A stretch of DNA of 64,000 bases from an uncultured Mycoplasmatales bacterium (lineage in GTDB: Bacteria > Bacillota_I > Bacilli_A > UBA3375). The stretch is from the NCBI GenBank assembly GCA_937936465.1, contig CALDDH010000004.1, positions 1-64,000 of the forward strand, read 5' to 3'. The notes beneath the pieces were generated by a model. The model was not told the DNA's origin. It did not search any database and was given only the letters and a program-made list of their open reading frames with translations. Shown one piece after another: positions 7,932 through 17,776 of this stretch (within the stretch, counting starts at the first letter, position 1; each line of letters starts with the position of its first letter). The translations under genes were made by a program, and so were the position numbers.

Positions 7932-7972
7932 AAAATAAAACTAAGGAAAATGATTCTTTAGTTTTATTTTTT
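7932..7972 (+). terminator. Strong terminator after ldh
   Basis: AAAATAAAACTAA (7932-7944) pairs perfectly with TTAGTTTTATTTT (7958-7970), with extra GAA/TTC pairing inside and a trailing T run. Confidence 0.85.
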
Positions 7973-8016
7973 AAACAATAAAAATTATTATTTTATTAAA
8001 CTAAAATAAACTTTTT

Positions 8017-8025
8017 TGTTATAAT
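8017..8025 (+). promoter_or_regulatory. Extended -10 promoter of thyA-folA
   Basis: TGTTATAAT lies 32 bases before the thyA ATG. Confidence 0.6.
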
Positions 8026-8057
8026 AACATTAAGTATTTTTTCTTGAAAGGAAAATT

Positions 8058-8852
8058 ATGCAAACATATTTAAATATGATTGATTTTGTTTTGAAAAATG
8101 GTTCAATGAAAAAAGATCGTACTGGAACAGGGACTATATCAGTTTTTGGTTATCAAAATAGATACAATCTAAATGAAGGGTTTCCATTATTAACAACTAA
8201 GAAAGTACATTGGAAATCTGTTGTACATGAGTTGTTGTGGTTTATATCAGGTGATACTAATATAAAATATTTACAAGAGAATGGAGTCAGAATTTGGAAT
8301 GAGTGGGCAAAAGAAGATGGAGATTTAGGACCAGTCTATGGTAGCCAGTGGAGAAATTGGAATGGAAGTGATAAGAATGTTGATCAGTTAGCAAATTTAA
8401 TAGACGGTCTTAAAAATGATCCATATTCTCGTAGACATATAATTAGTGCTTGGAATGTTTCAGAAATTGATAAAATGGCTTTACCACCATGTCATACATT
8501 TATTCAATTTTATGTAAATGATAAAAAGGAATTATCATGTCAATTATACCAAAGAAGTGCAGATTTATTTTTGGGTGTTCCATTTAATATTGCATCATAT
8601 AGCTTACTTACAATGATGATTGCTCAAGTTTGTGGATTGAAAGTTGGTGATTTTGTACATACTTTTGGAGATTTACATATTTATTCGGATCATATCAATC
8701 AAGTTAATGAGCAATTATTAAGAAAGCCTAAAAAATTGCCAACTGTTAAACTAAATAAAGAGATTAAAGAAATTGAAGATTTTAGATTTGAAGATATTGA
8801 CTTAATTAATTATGACCCTGAACCATTAATAAAAGGTAAGGTTAGCGTATGA
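8058..8852 (+). CDS. thyA: Thymidylate synthase (ThyA type)
   Basis: A 264-residue enzyme methylating dUMP to dTMP with methylene-THF. RTGTGT (21-26) is the phosphate-binding loop, [11 protein letters not shown] holds the catalytic cysteine C145, and [20 protein letters not shown] is the dUMP-binding block. Length matches E. coli ThyA. It ends in TGA overlapping the folA ATG by 4 bases, which shows TGA is a stop here. Translational coupling to folA fits the need to recycle dihydrofolate made by ThyA. Confidence 0.97.
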   Translation: MQTYLNMIDFVLKNGSMKKDRTGTGTISVFGYQNRYNLNEGFPLLTTKKVHWKSVVHELLWFISGDTNIKYLQENGVRIWNEWAKEDGDLGPVYGSQWRNWNGSDKNVDQLANLIDGLKNDPYSRRHIISAWNVSEIDKMALPPCHTFIQFYVNDKKELSCQLYQRSADLFLGVPFNIASYSLLTMMIAQVCGLKVGDFVHTFGDLHIYSDHINQVNEQLLRKPKKLPTVKLNKEIKEIEDFRFEDIDLINYDPEPLIKGKVSV

Positions 8853-9328
8853 TTTACATGATTTTAGCGATCGATAAAAACAAATTAATTGGTAATAGTC
8901 AAGGTAGGCATGGTCTACCTTGGAATTACCCTGAAGATTTAAAGTTTTTTAATCTTAAAACTAAAAATAAAATTTGTGTTATGGGTCGAAACACTTATGA
9001 GCAAATGGGAATGTCTTTAAAAAATAGAGAAACAATTATCTTGTCAAATGATCCAAATTATAAAGTAAAAAATATTAAGGTTATAAGTAAGATTGATAAA
9101 ATACTTGATATTGCAAAAAATAGTGATATATATATATGTGGTGGAGTAATGGTTTTTGAATCATTTAAACAGTATATAGATCAGATTTATGTAACTAGAA
9201 TTAATGAAACACATAGTGGTGATGTTTATTATAATTCTTTTAATTTAGATAGTTTTAATTTAATATCTGAATATTCAGGAGAAAATAAATTACTGATATT
9301 TCAAACTTGGGAGAGAAATGAAGATTAA
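8849..9328 (+). CDS. folA: Dihydrofolate reductase
   Basis: A 159-residue enzyme reducing dihydrofolate to THF with [25 protein letters not shown] (4-23) is the N-terminal strand and Met20-type loop. [12 protein letters not shown] contains the substrate-binding acid D30. [11 protein letters not shown] and [10 protein letters not shown] are the NADPH-binding segments. It overlaps thyA by 4 bases and the following peptidase gene by 11, so the three are co-translated. Family length is normal. Confidence 0.95.
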   Translation: MIYMILAIDKNKLIGNSQGRHGLPWNYPEDLKFFNLKTKNKICVMGRNTYEQMGMSLKNRETIILSNDPNYKVKNIKVISKIDKILDIAKNSDIYICGGVMVFESFKQYIDQIYVTRINETHSGDVYYNSFNLDSFNLISEYSGENKLLIFQTWERNED

Positions 9329-10577
9329 TATAAAGCAATTAGATGAAGAAATACAAAAAGTAGTTTTAGAAAATGGATTAACAGTATATATTCATAAGAA
9401 TAGTAAATTTAAAAATTTTTATGCAAATTATACATTGAAATATGGTTCGAATGATTTAAGTTATGCAATAAATAACATTGAACATAAAGATCCAGAAGGG
9501 ATTGCCCACTTTTTAGAACATTTGATGTTTGCAAAAGAAGATGGTGATTTTTTTGATGATTTTACAAAATTAGGTTCAGATGCAAATGCTTATACTAGTT
9601 TTGAGCAAACATCATATTTATTTTCAAGTAGTGATCAATTTAAAGAAAATTTAAAAATACTAATTGAAATGGTACAAACTTCTTACTTAACAAAGGAAAA
9701 AGTTGACAAAGAATTAGGTATAATCATTGAAGAAATTGAAATGTATTTACATAAACCAAATTATGTGATGACTTTTAATTTACTTAGAAATTTAATTGAT
9801 CAAACAAATTATCGAAATGATATAGCAGGTAGCATAGAAAGTATTAAACAAATAAATTCTGAGCAATTAAATAGAATATTTTCATTGTTTTACCACCCTA
9901 CTAATGCAACACTATTTATTTCAGGTCCAATAGAAAATGAAATTGTAGAATTTTTAGAATCTATTCAAATTATTAAAACTGATCAAGTCAAACACAAGGT
10001 TGAAAAGAAAATTGAAAGATTAAATGATTCCAGTATAAAAGAGGTAAACTTAGAAATAGATGGAATTGAGAATAATAAAATCCAAGTTGCATATAAATTT
10101 AACTTACCAAAAGATATTTCTGAAGAACTAGAAATGGAAGTAGCAATTGATTTATTTAGTGAGTATGTTAAGTCTAAAATAAATGAGCAATTTAATGATT
10201 TAATAGTTGAAGGTGAAATTAATAATTCACTTAAATCAGATTATTTAATTGGCCAAGATATTAATATAAGTTATTTTACAATGACAGCTGAAAAATGTTT
10301 AATACTTGATGATTATATTGAATCATGTTTTAAAGATATTGATCTTAATGATATTGAATTATTGAAGAGAAAAAAAATTGGTCGTGAAATAAAAGTTTTT
10401 GAAAATTCAAGAGATGTTGTTGAATTTGGATTAGATATTGTTACAAGAAATATTGATATTGATCAGTATTATGATGTACTTATGAATTTATCAGCAAGTA
10501 ATATTAAAGATATTCTGTTAGATCTACAAAATAAAAAAATAAAAGTTTTCCAAAAAACTTCTGGGAAAATGGTATAA
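9318..10577 (+). CDS. M16 family zinc peptidase (YmfH-like)
   Basis: A 419-residue M16B peptidase. HFLEH (64-68) is the inverted zinc motif HxxEH, and the acid cluster about 72 residues later (IIEEIEMY, about 137-143) supplies the third ligand, so it should be active. The second half is the non-catalytic M16 repeat. In Bacillales the ymfF-ymfH pair of M16 proteins sits just before ymfM (RodZ-like), pgsA and recA. Here only the HxxEH-bearing partner is present, followed by a RodZ-like gene and then recA. The upstream neighbour is folA, so this copy is joined to the thymidylate operon. The substrate is unknown; processing of small peptides is a guess. Confidence 0.85.
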   Translation: MKINIKQLDEEIQKVVLENGLTVYIHKNSKFKNFYANYTLKYGSNDLSYAINNIEHKDPEGIAHFLEHLMFAKEDGDFFDDFTKLGSDANAYTSFEQTSYLFSSSDQFKENLKILIEMVQTSYLTKEKVDKELGIIIEEIEMYLHKPNYVMTFNLLRNLIDQTNYRNDIAGSIESIKQINSEQLNRIFSLFYHPTNATLFISGPIENEIVEFLESIQIIKTDQVKHKVEKKIERLNDSSIKEVNLEIDGIENNKIQVAYKFNLPKDISEELEMEVAIDLFSEYVKSKINEQFNDLIVEGEINNSLKSDYLIGQDINISYFTMTAEKCLILDDYIESCFKDIDLNDIELLKRKKIGREIKVFENSRDVVEFGLDIVTRNIDIDQYYDVLMNLSASNIKDILLDLQNKKIKVFQKTSGKMV

Positions 10578-10578
10578 T
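10570..10578 (+). promoter_or_regulatory. Extended -10 promoter within the 3' end of the M16 gene
   Basis: TGGTATAAT overlaps the stop codon region of the peptidase gene, 30 bases before the RodZ-like gene. Confidence 0.5.
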
Positions 10579-10607
10579 ATTATATAAATTTATAGTTTAA
10601 GGATGAT

Positions 10608-11417
10608 ATGACAAAATTAATAGAGTTAGGTGAAAAATTAAAAGAAAGAAGAGAATTTAAAAATAAGACAATTGATGACTGTTCTAATGATTTGAAAGTA
10701 AAATCAAGTGACTTAAAAGTTTATGAATCTGGGGAAATAAACTTAAAACAAAAAAATATTTATAATCGTTTGATTATAAATAAGTACGCTAAATATTTGA
10801 ATTTAGATTTAGAAGAATTTAATGAGGTAATTAATGAAATCTATCCTAATGTTGCAACAGATAAAACAATTAATTTAACAAACAGTAATAAATCAAAAAA
10901 CTTTTCGTTTACAAACTCAATTGAAAAAAAGAAAAAAAAGAAAAAAATTCAAAGAGTAATTATGTATCTTATAAGTATAATTATAATTATTTTCATAATT
11001 ATACTAATGTATAATAATGTCAAAGAAAATTTTGACAAAGTAATTGATGGTCAAGACGAAGTAATTAATGAAAGTGAGTTAATGACATCAACTATTTTAA
11101 GACCAAGAGAACTAATTGAAAATGAACTTATATTTACTGAAAACATTGGTAGTGAGTATTACTATACTACACCAGGAAATGCCTATCAATTAGAAATTAA
11201 TTTTAGCGATAGTACATATGCTTTAATTATTGTTGATGGAGTTGTTGTAGCAGAAGATATATATGTAGCACAAGAACCGTATAAATTAGAAGTAGAAGAA
11301 GGTCAAGAAGTAAGTATTAAGATAGGTACAACAGAGAATGTTGAATTAATAATTGATGGTCAAGTTATAGAGTTTGAAGATGATACACCGACTGTTGCAA
11401 CTTTTATTATTCAATAA
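10608..11417 (+). CDS. RodZ/YmfM-like membrane protein with N-terminal HTH
   Basis: A 269-residue bitopic protein. Residues 1-75 are a Cro/CI-type HTH that starts LGEKLKERREFKNKTIDDC, the usual RodZ start. A lysine-rich stretch (about 105-115) precedes a single membrane span (about 116-136). The C-terminal half (about 180-268) is beta-rich and fits the RodZ C-terminal (DUF4115-type) domain. RodZ links MreB filaments to the wall-synthesis machinery. MreC and MreD genes occur at 33.9-35.3 kb, which supports a shape role. Its position before recA matches ymfM of Bacillus. Confidence 0.78.
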   Translation: MTKLIELGEKLKERREFKNKTIDDCSNDLKVKSSDLKVYESGEINLKQKNIYNRLIINKYAKYLNLDLEEFNEVINEIYPNVATDKTINLTNSNKSKNFSFTNSIEKKKKKKKIQRVIMYLISIIIIIFIIILMYNNVKENFDKVIDGQDEVINESELMTSTILRPRELIENELIFTENIGSEYYYTTPGNAYQLEINFSDSTYALIIVDGVVVAEDIYVAQEPYKLEVEEGQEVSIKIGTTENVELIIDGQVIEFEDDTPTVATFIIQ

Positions 11418-11429
11418 CAAAGGAGTCTT

Positions 11430-12011
11430 ATGAAAAAAAAAACAATAATTCAAATTATACTTCTTGCTATTTTAACTATTTTTGTATCAACATTAATTGT
11501 TAATGGTTATGGAATTAACTCACAGTATATATTAGGAAATAACATAAAGATGATTTTCGAAATTGATTTATTAATTGGAATATTATTAATTGTATTATTT
11601 TCTTTAAAACAAATAAATCAAAGTTATTTACTTTATATATCTAATCAAATAAATAAATCTTATGTAATTATATTTTTAATTAACTTTTTTTCTTCATTAC
11701 TAATTATTCTTGCAATGATTATAAGTTTGAAAATAAGTGCTATCATTGGTGTTATTATTTTATGTTTAGAAATACTAATTCCATTTACATACATTGTACT
11801 TAATCAAAATAGTAATGAACTTAATTATTCAGTTAAAATCTTAAAGTTAAAAGAATTGTTTTTATTTATTTTATTAGAATTATTAATTTTTAATAATATA
11901 CCTTTTGAAATATTTGGTTTATCAATCGATACAATTATTGCAATTGGGTATATAATATTTCTTTTTAATATAGCTTATAATAATTTTCATGTATTATTTA
12001 AAAAGATATAA
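11430..12011 (+). CDS. Unrecognised polytopic membrane protein (five to six spans)
   Basis: A 193-residue hydrophobic protein. Likely membrane segments lie near residues 7-27, 42-60, 78-97, 103-124, 142-160 and 168-188. I do not recognise it. It occupies the place where pgsA lies in Bacillus (between the RodZ-like gene and recA), but the CDP-alcohol phosphotransferase signature D-G-x2-A-R is absent, so it is not PgsA. AAGGAG precedes ATG. It lies 12 bases after the RodZ-like gene and is probably co-transcribed with it. Confidence 0.6.
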   Translation: MKKKTIIQIILLAILTIFVSTLIVNGYGINSQYILGNNIKMIFEIDLLIGILLIVLFSLKQINQSYLLYISNQINKSYVIIFLINFFSSLLIILAMIISLKISAIIGVIILCLEILIPFTYIVLNQNSNELNYSVKILKLKELFLFILLELLIFNNIPFEIFGLSIDTIIAIGYIIFLFNIAYNNFHVLFKKI

Positions 12012-12058
12012 GTGATTTTATTTAAAAATGAGAAGAATAAAAATAAGGAGGAATAAGA

Positions 12059-13045
12059 ATGAAAGATAAAAGAGAAGCATTAGAAACTGCACTTAAGAAT
12101 ATTAAGAAACAATATGGTGAGGAATCAATTATGATGATGGGTGATAAACCGCCTAAACAATTAGATGCAAGTTCATCTGGTTCATTATTATTAGATGATG
12201 CATTAGGTATTGGCGGTTACCCAAAAGGAAGGATTATTGAAATTTTTGGTCCTGAATCTTCTGGTAAAACAACACTTGCATTACATGCATTAGCTGAAGT
12301 GCAAAAAGCTGGAGGGGTTGCAGCAATTATTGATGCAGAAAATGCTTTGGATCCATACTATGCAAAAAATCTTGGTGTTCAAGTAGAAGATTTAATTATT
12401 TCACAACCTGATTCTGGTGAACAAGGTTTAGAGATAGCAGATACTCTAGTGAGGTCACAAGCTGTTAATATGATTGTTATTGATTCTGTTGCAGCTCTTG
12501 TTCCACAAGTCGAATTAAATGGTGAAATGTCAGATCAAACCATTGGAGTTCAGGCAAGATTAATGTCCAAAGCATTGAGGAAAATGGCAGGTGTAATTAA
12601 TCAATCTAATTGTATTGTAATTTTTATTAATCAATTAAGAGAAAAAGTTGGTGTTATGTTTGGTAACCCTGAAACGACAACAGGCGGAAGAGCATTGAAA
12701 TTTTATGCTTCAATTAGAATAGAAATTAGAAAATCAGAATTAATTAAAAATGGAACTGATATAGTTGGTTCAAAATCCAAAATAAAAGTTGTTAAAAACA
12801 AAGTTGCTCCACCGTTTAAACAAGCTGAAGTTGATATTATATATGGAACAGGTATTTCAAAAACAGGAGAAATAGTTGATTTAGCAACTGAAAAAAATAT
12901 TTTTAAAAAAGCTGGATCTTGGTATAGTTATAATGATGAAAAGATTGGTCAAGGTAGAGAAACAGTTAAGAAATTTTTATTAGAAAATAATGATATATAT
13001 GAAGAAGTTAAAAAGAAAATAAAAGATTTAATGAATGAAGGTTAA
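12059..13045 (+). CDS. recA: RecA recombinase
   Basis: A 328-residue recombinase, slightly shorter than usual because of a short C-terminal tail. GPESSGKTT (64-72) is Walker [16 protein letters not shown] is the Walker B region. [20 protein letters not shown] (L2 region) and [12 protein letters not shown] are standard RecA blocks. It drives homologous pairing and the SOS response. AAGGAGG lies seven bases before ATG. A terminator-like hairpin follows. Confidence 0.98.
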   Translation: MKDKREALETALKNIKKQYGEESIMMMGDKPPKQLDASSSGSLLLDDALGIGGYPKGRIIEIFGPESSGKTTLALHALAEVQKAGGVAAIIDAENALDPYYAKNLGVQVEDLIISQPDSGEQGLEIADTLVRSQAVNMIVIDSVAALVPQVELNGEMSDQTIGVQARLMSKALRKMAGVINQSNCIVIFINQLREKVGVMFGNPETTTGGRALKFYASIRIEIRKSELIKNGTDIVGSKSKIKVVKNKVAPPFKQAEVDIIYGTGISKTGEIVDLATEKNIFKKAGSWYSYNDEKIGQGRETVKKFLLENNDIYEEVKKKIKDLMNEG

Positions 13046-13069
13046 AATTTGATTTTAACTTTTTCTTTC
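13041..13069 (+). terminator. Terminator after recA
   Basis: GTTAAAAT-TTG-ATTTTAAC (13041-13059) followed by TTTTTCTTTCT. Confidence 0.65.
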
Positions 13070-13092
13070 TGTAAAATTAAAATGGAGATTAA

Positions 13093-14250
13093 ATGAAGAA
13101 AATATTAATAATGATGTTTTTACTATTAGCATTATTTAACTTTGCACATCCAGTAACACCAACTATGCTTGAAAGTAAAAATTCACCTGATTATTTATAT
13201 GGTTTATTATTTATGATGATGAGTGTGGGTACATTAGTAGCATCTCCGTTTTGGGGTGATAAAGTTGATAAATATGGAACAAAAAAATATTTTATTATAT
13301 CGCCAATTGGATACTTGGTCGGTCAAATTATTTTATTGTTAGCAACAGGAACACTTGTGATGCTATTTGCTAGGCTTATTTCTGGTTTTTTTGCATCTTG
13401 TGGGATAATTGCTGCTAATTCAAATATTAATTTAATAACATCTCCTAAACATAAAGCTCGTAATTTTGGGTATTTACTTGTTGCCTTTAATTTAGGAGGA
13501 ATTGTTGGGCAATTGATTTCAGGATTTGTTGGACACAATAATTATTATTATTCATTTTATGTTCAATTTATTGGATTAATAATCATTGCCTTTTTAATGT
13601 ATATATTCATGGACAATAGTTATCCGAGTAAAATATCAACAGAAAAATTAAAAATAAGTAAAATTTTTATGATTATTAATAAACAAAAAGTACTATATAT
13701 ATTTATATCAATGACAATATTAGCAACAATAAACGTCGCATTTTCTCGCTACATAATTTATTTCTTTGCAAATGAACTAGGTGCTGGGTCACTTGAAATA
13801 GGTTTTATAAATGCATATTATTCATCTATTGCTTTGATTGCTAATTTATTTTTAGTTAAGTATTTAGATAAAAAGTTTGATTTCTTTAAAGTATATAAGT
13901 TAAAATACATTGTTTTAATTATTAGTTTTATACTAATTATCAACTTTATCTTTTTAGATGTTAATCATTTAATAATTTTATTACTTATAACTATTTTATT
14001 TATAGTATTAGCAGTTAGTATATATAGACCATTCATTCAAAAATTTATTTTGAATAATACTTCAGAAAATCAAGGGCAAATGATGGGAATAATAAATTCA
14101 TTCAATTCACTTGGGATGATTCTTGGTAGTTTAACATTAAGTGTTGGTTATGAATTGTCTAAATATGCACCATTACTGTTAATTTTCACTTACACAATTA
14201 TCGGATTATTATTTACAATTTTAGCTAAAAAACAGTTTAATAATAAATAA
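13093..14250 (+). CDS. Major facilitator superfamily transporter
   Basis: A 385-residue protein with about 12 predicted membrane segments and no soluble domains. FWGDKVDKYGTKKYF (about 56-70) corresponds to the MFS loop 2-3 motif (G-x3-D-x2-G-x-K/R). ARLISGFFASCGIIAAN matches the motif in helices 4-5. The pattern resembles drug:H+ antiporters such as YfmO/TetA-like exporters, but the substrate cannot be read from sequence. It stands between the recA terminator and the promoter of the next gene. Confidence 0.8.
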   Translation: MKKILIMMFLLLALFNFAHPVTPTMLESKNSPDYLYGLLFMMMSVGTLVASPFWGDKVDKYGTKKYFIISPIGYLVGQIILLLATGTLVMLFARLISGFFASCGIIAANSNINLITSPKHKARNFGYLLVAFNLGGIVGQLISGFVGHNNYYYSFYVQFIGLIIIAFLMYIFMDNSYPSKISTEKLKISKIFMIINKQKVLYIFISMTILATINVAFSRYIIYFFANELGAGSLEIGFINAYYSSIALIANLFLVKYLDKKFDFFKVYKLKYIVLIISFILIINFIFLDVNHLIILLLITILFIVLAVSIYRPFIQKFILNNTSENQGQMMGIINSFNSLGMILGSLTLSVGYELSKYAPLLLIFTYTIIGLLFTILAKKQFNNK

Positions 14251-14262
14251 GTTAATTAAAAA

Positions 14263-14271
14263 TGTTATAAT
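14263..14271 (+). promoter_or_regulatory. Extended -10 promoter for the RDD-like/trmB operon
   Basis: TGTTATAAT lies 33 bases before the ATG at 14305. Confidence 0.55.
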
Positions 14272-14304
14272 ATATTTAAATAACTTAAATTAAGATGAGG
14301 TAAT

Positions 14305-14727
14305 ATGAATTTTATAGAAAATTTATTGGTTTATTTATCATTTTATATGTTAATGTTTATATTGACATTATCATTAACTTATATTAATTATCATTGCGAT
14401 AATTCTATTTATTTGTTAGTTGATATTTGGTTAATTATAATATTAATATTTAAAGATAATATATTTATTTACACATTTGTAGATAAAAAAAGAAAATATG
14501 AAAGTCAAATATTTAAAGAATTTAATTTAGGTTATTTTTATTCTAAATTCTCAATTTTAATAATTGATTTATTCATTTTAAAAGCCTTTTTATTAGGGTT
14601 TTATGAATTTATTTTTCTACTATTATTAATTGATTGTTTAACAAGAACATATTGTAACAACAAATCAATATATGATTTAATAACTTATACGAAATTAGTA
14701 AGGGAATTTGATGAGAACAAAATTTAA
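14305..14727 (+). CDS. Small RDD-like membrane protein
   Basis: A 140-residue protein with three to four membrane spans (about 8-28, 33-50, 76-96 and 98-112). The end, NNKSIYDLITYTKLV, resembles the C-terminal signature of RDD-domain proteins (HD..s.T.VV), whose function is mostly unknown. The typical N-terminal R-x3-D-D motif is not clear, so the family call is tentative. The gene overlaps trmB by 17 bases. Confidence 0.5.
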   Translation: MNFIENLLVYLSFYMLMFILTLSLTYINYHCDNSIYLLVDIWLIIILIFKDNIFIYTFVDKKRKYESQIFKEFNLGYFYSKFSILIIDLFILKAFLLGFYEFIFLLLLIDCLTRTYCNNKSIYDLITYTKLVREFDENKI

Positions 14728-15337
14728 GCCATGGGCAAAAGATTATATAAAAGAAAACAAGATATTTTTAAGTGATGAAATGATAATAAATAAACCTTTT
14801 AATAATGATAATCCAATTCATTTAGAATTAGGTATTGGAAAAGGAGATTTCTTAATTAAATTAGCTAAAAGTAATCCTAATATTAATTATATTGGTATTG
14901 AAGTTCAAGCAAGTACAATTGTAATGGCGGCTAAAAAAATCGAAGAAAAAGAAATTAAAAATTTAAAACTTTGGAATCAAGATGTCAGTAATTTAAGTAA
15001 GTATATTTTTTTGAAAAACAAAATCGAGATAATATATTTAAATTTTTCTGATCCATGGCCAAAGAATAAACACGCTAAAAGAAGATTAACATCAGATGTA
15101 TTTCTTCCTATTTATAATTATTTATTAATTGAAAATGGTAAATTAAAAATAAAAACTGATAATGATAAATTATTTGAATCAACAATTCTTAATTTATCAA
15201 AATTTAATTATTTAATTTTAGATGTTTCATTAGATTTGCATAGTACAAATAAGGAAAATATTATAACTGAATATGAAACTAAATTTTCACAGAAAGGTTT
15301 TAAAATAAAATACTTAGAAGCAAAGAAGAGAGTTTAA
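14711..15337 (+). CDS. trmB: tRNA (guanine-N7-)-methyltransferase
   Basis: A 208-residue SAM-dependent enzyme that makes m7G46 in tRNA. MRTKFKPWAKDYI is the usual TrmB N-terminus. LELGIGKGDFLIKLAK (about 36-51) is the SAM-binding motif. NFSDPWPKNKHAKRRL (about 115-130) is the defining TrmB motif. I take ATG 14711 as the start because AGGGA lies five bases upstream; a TTG three bases earlier would be too close to it. Length is normal. Confidence 0.93.
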   Translation: MRTKFKPWAKDYIKENKIFLSDEMIINKPFNNDNPIHLELGIGKGDFLIKLAKSNPNINYIGIEVQASTIVMAAKKIEEKEIKNLKLWNQDVSNLSKYIFLKNKIEIIYLNFSDPWPKNKHAKRRLTSDVFLPIYNYLLIENGKLKIKTDNDKLFESTILNLSKFNYLILDVSLDLHSTNKENIITEYETKFSQKGFKIKYLEAKKRV

Positions 15338-15338
15338 T

Positions 15339-15881
15339 ATGCTAATCTTAATTAATAAAGTGATGAAAATTGGAGTATCTGTTTCTTGTCTATTTTTTGT
15401 TTTTATTTTAATATATAATATATTTTATTTACATGGTGATAATAATAACCAAGTGATTGAAGAGCAAATTATTGAGATAATCAATTCAAAACCAATGACA
15501 ACAAACTATAAAATAAATGACACAGCATTTTATTTGCCAGATAATTTTAAAGATATTAGTAAAGAAAATCAAATTCTTTTTAGTGATGGGCAAATATATA
15601 TCAGTTTTTATAAAGGTTTAAATGCTTCAGTTCAAAAGGATTTAATTGAAAATATAAATAGGGAAAAACAACAAGTTAAAAATTTTTCTAGAAAAGACAA
15701 AAATCAACTTATTTATATGTACATGTGGGACTATGAAACAGATTCTAAGACAGGCGATTATTTACAAGTTTTATTTGGTATTAATGATAATTATATTACA
15801 GCTGTATTACCAAAAGAAAAGCAATACTATACTTTAGTCATTATCACTGAAATGTATAATTCAATCCAAGAAATACAATAA
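15339..15881 (+). CDS. Membrane-anchored protein of unknown function
   Basis: A 180-residue protein with one N-terminal hydrophobic span (about residues 9-31) and a predicted extracytoplasmic domain. No lipobox cysteine is positioned for lipidation, so it is likely a signal anchor. I do not recognise the domain. It starts two bases after trmB and is followed at 11 bases by ytpR, so it is part of the same operon. An alternative ATG lies eight codons downstream. Confidence 0.55.
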   Translation: MLILINKVMKIGVSVSCLFFVFILIYNIFYLHGDNNNQVIEEQIIEIINSKPMTTNYKINDTAFYLPDNFKDISKENQILFSDGQIYISFYKGLNASVQKDLIENINREKQQVKNFSRKDKNQLIYMYMWDYETDSKTGDYLQVLFGINDNYITAVLPKEKQYYTLVIITEMYNSIQEIQ

Positions 15882-15891
15882 AAGGAGTTTA

Positions 15892-16443
15892 ATGATAATT
15901 TCAACATATTATAATCAAGTTAATCAAGTATTATTATTAAGTAAGAATAATAAGCAAGTTACTCATTTTGATAAAGACAATAATTTAATTAAATTATATA
16001 ATAAAGCTGATTTAATTGGAATAAATATTTTAAACTTTAAAAAACCAGGTCAATTAGGATTATTAAATAGTAAAGAAATAGATAGAAAATACACTAGCTT
16101 ATTAACAGATAGAATTGAGAATCCATTGATTGTTGGTTATGTAAGTAAAATAGATGGTGTAGAAGGATCTAGTAAATTAAAAAAATGTCAAGTTAATATT
16201 GGAGATAAAGATCTTCAAATAATTTGTGGAGCAAATAATATTCAAAAAGATATAAAAGTTATTGTTGCTAAAGTTGGTTGTATTATGCCAAATGGAGTTG
16301 AAATTAAAAAATCTAAAGTACTTTCTGTTGAGTCAGATGGGATGATATGTTCATTAACTGAATTAGGACTGAGTCAAGAGAAAAATCAAGGTATTGCTGT
16401 TTTAGGTGAAACATATATTGTTGGGTCAGATTATATAAGTTAG
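15892..16443 (+). CDS. ytpR: YtpR-like tRNA-binding domain protein
   Basis: A 183-residue protein. The C-terminal ~105 residues form an EMAP/PheT-B1 type OB fold: LIVGYVSKIDGVEGSSKLKK, then IICGANNIQKDIKVIVAKVG and IMPNGVEIKKSKV..VESDGMICS, which is the order seen in the PheRS beta N-terminal domain and YtpR. The N-terminal ~80 residues match the extra domain of Bacillus YtpR. In Bacillus ytpR lies close to sftA and murC, and here murC follows directly, which supports the call. Confidence 0.88.
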   Translation: MIISTYYNQVNQVLLLSKNNKQVTHFDKDNNLIKLYNKADLIGINILNFKKPGQLGLLNSKEIDRKYTSLLTDRIENPLIVGYVSKIDGVEGSSKLKKCQVNIGDKDLQIICGANNIQKDIKVIVAKVGCIMPNGVEIKKSKVLSVESDGMICSLTELGLSQEKNQGIAVLGETYIVGSDYIS

Positions 16444-16450
16444 GAGAAAA

Positions 16451-17776
16451 ATGAATTATTTTTTATTAGGAATTAAAGGAAGTGGTATGTCAGCGTTAGC
16501 TTCTATATTATATGATTTAGATAATCATGTTACTGGAAGTGATGTTGAAGATTTTTTCTTTACAGAAAATCAATTAAATGAGAAGGATATTAAAGTCACA
16601 AATTTTGATATTAAACATATAAATCAAAAAATTCATGTGTTGATTTTAGGTAATGCTTTTTCAGATGAACATCCTCAAGTATTAGAAGCAAAAAAATTAA
16701 AGATTAAGGTAATGAGATATTTTGATTTTTTAAATGATTTTGCTAAAGATAAAAGATCAATTGCAATATCTGGAACAAATGGTAAAACGACAACAACAAG
16801 TTTAATAACTCAAATGCTTGGTGAAGACAAAATTAATTATTTAATTGGGGATGGTCAAGGGTCAGGTAAATTAAATAATGATAACTTTGTGTTTGAAGCA
16901 TGTGAATATAAAAATATTTTTTGGAACTATAAACCAGATATAAGTATCATTACAAATGTTGAAATGGATCATCCTGATTTTTTTAAAAATGAAAATGATG
17001 TTTTAAATTCATTTCAAAAATATATTGATTATGCTAAATTAGTTATTATAAATATTGATGATCGATTAAGTAATAAACTAAAACATAAGAATATAATTAG
17101 TGTAAGTCTACTTGATTCAAAAGCTGATTTATATATAAATATAACATCAAAGGATAAAGCTGGATTTACTTTTGAATTATTTTGGGAAAGTAATAAATTA
17201 GGTTATTATACTCTGCCATTTTTTGGTGATCATATGATTTATAATTCTTTATCTGCAATTGCCGTTGGTTTAATTCTCGATGAAAAAATTAATTACATTA
17301 TTAATAATTTAAAACAGTTCTCAGGTGCAAAAAGAAGATTTGAAATATTAACATTGAATCAGGAAAAAGAAATATATTTAATAGATGATTTTGCTCACCA
17401 CCCAACATCAATAGATTTAATAATTGATGCAATTAGACAAAAGTTTCCAACTAATCAATTTAAATTAACTGTAATTTTTCAACCACATACATTTTCCCGA
17501 ACAATTGAATTTATAGATGAATTTGCACAGTCATTATCTAAAGCAGATCATTTATATTTATCAGAAATATATGGATCTATTAGAGAAAAAAACAATAAAA
17601 TTAATATTGAAATTTTAAAAGAAAAAATTATTTTAAATGGATATAATAATTTAATTGATGATATAAATGATCTAGATCATATAAAAGATAATCATGTTAT
17701 TTGTTTGCTTGGTGCTGGAAATATTGATACATTGTATAAAGAAGATCTAATTAACTTATTTATGGAGGGTAAATGA
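16451..17776 (+). CDS. murC: UDP-N-acetylmuramate--L-alanine ligase
   Basis: A 441-residue Mur ligase that adds L-Ala to UDP-MurNAc. GIKGSGMSALA (7-17) is the MurC N-terminal loop, GTNGKTTTT (108-116) the P-loop, NVEMDHPDFF the middle-domain motif, and DDFAHHPTSID the MurC-specific C-terminal motif. It is normal in length. An Mpl-type recycling ligase is a less likely alternative. The enzyme implies peptidoglycan precursor synthesis, which matters because the rest of the window looks Mollicutes-like. The adjacent ytpR upstream matches the Bacillus order. Confidence 0.92.
   Translation: MNYFLLGIKGSGMSALASILYDLDNHVTGSDVEDFFFTENQLNEKDIKVTNFDIKHINQKIHVLILGNAFSDEHPQVLEAKKLKIKVMRYFDFLNDFAKDKRSIAISGTNGKTTTTSLITQMLGEDKINYLIGDGQGSGKLNNDNFVFEACEYKNIFWNYKPDISIITNVEMDHPDFFKNENDVLNSFQKYIDYAKLVIINIDDRLSNKLKHKNIISVSLLDSKADLYINITSKDKAGFTFELFWESNKLGYYTLPFFGDHMIYNSLSAIAVGLILDEKINYIINNLKQFSGAKRRFEILTLNQEKEIYLIDDFAHHPTSIDLIIDAIRQKFPTNQFKLTVIFQPHTFSRTIEFIDEFAQSLSKADHLYLSEIYGSIREKNNKINIEILKEKIILNGYNNLIDDINDLDHIKDNHVICLLGAGNIDTLYKEDLINLFMEGK

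Noticed and set aside
8849-8852. TGA as tryptophan (Mycoplasma code)
   Set aside because: TGA ends thyA, argS and ftsY at conserved C-termini, and tryptophan is TGG throughout.
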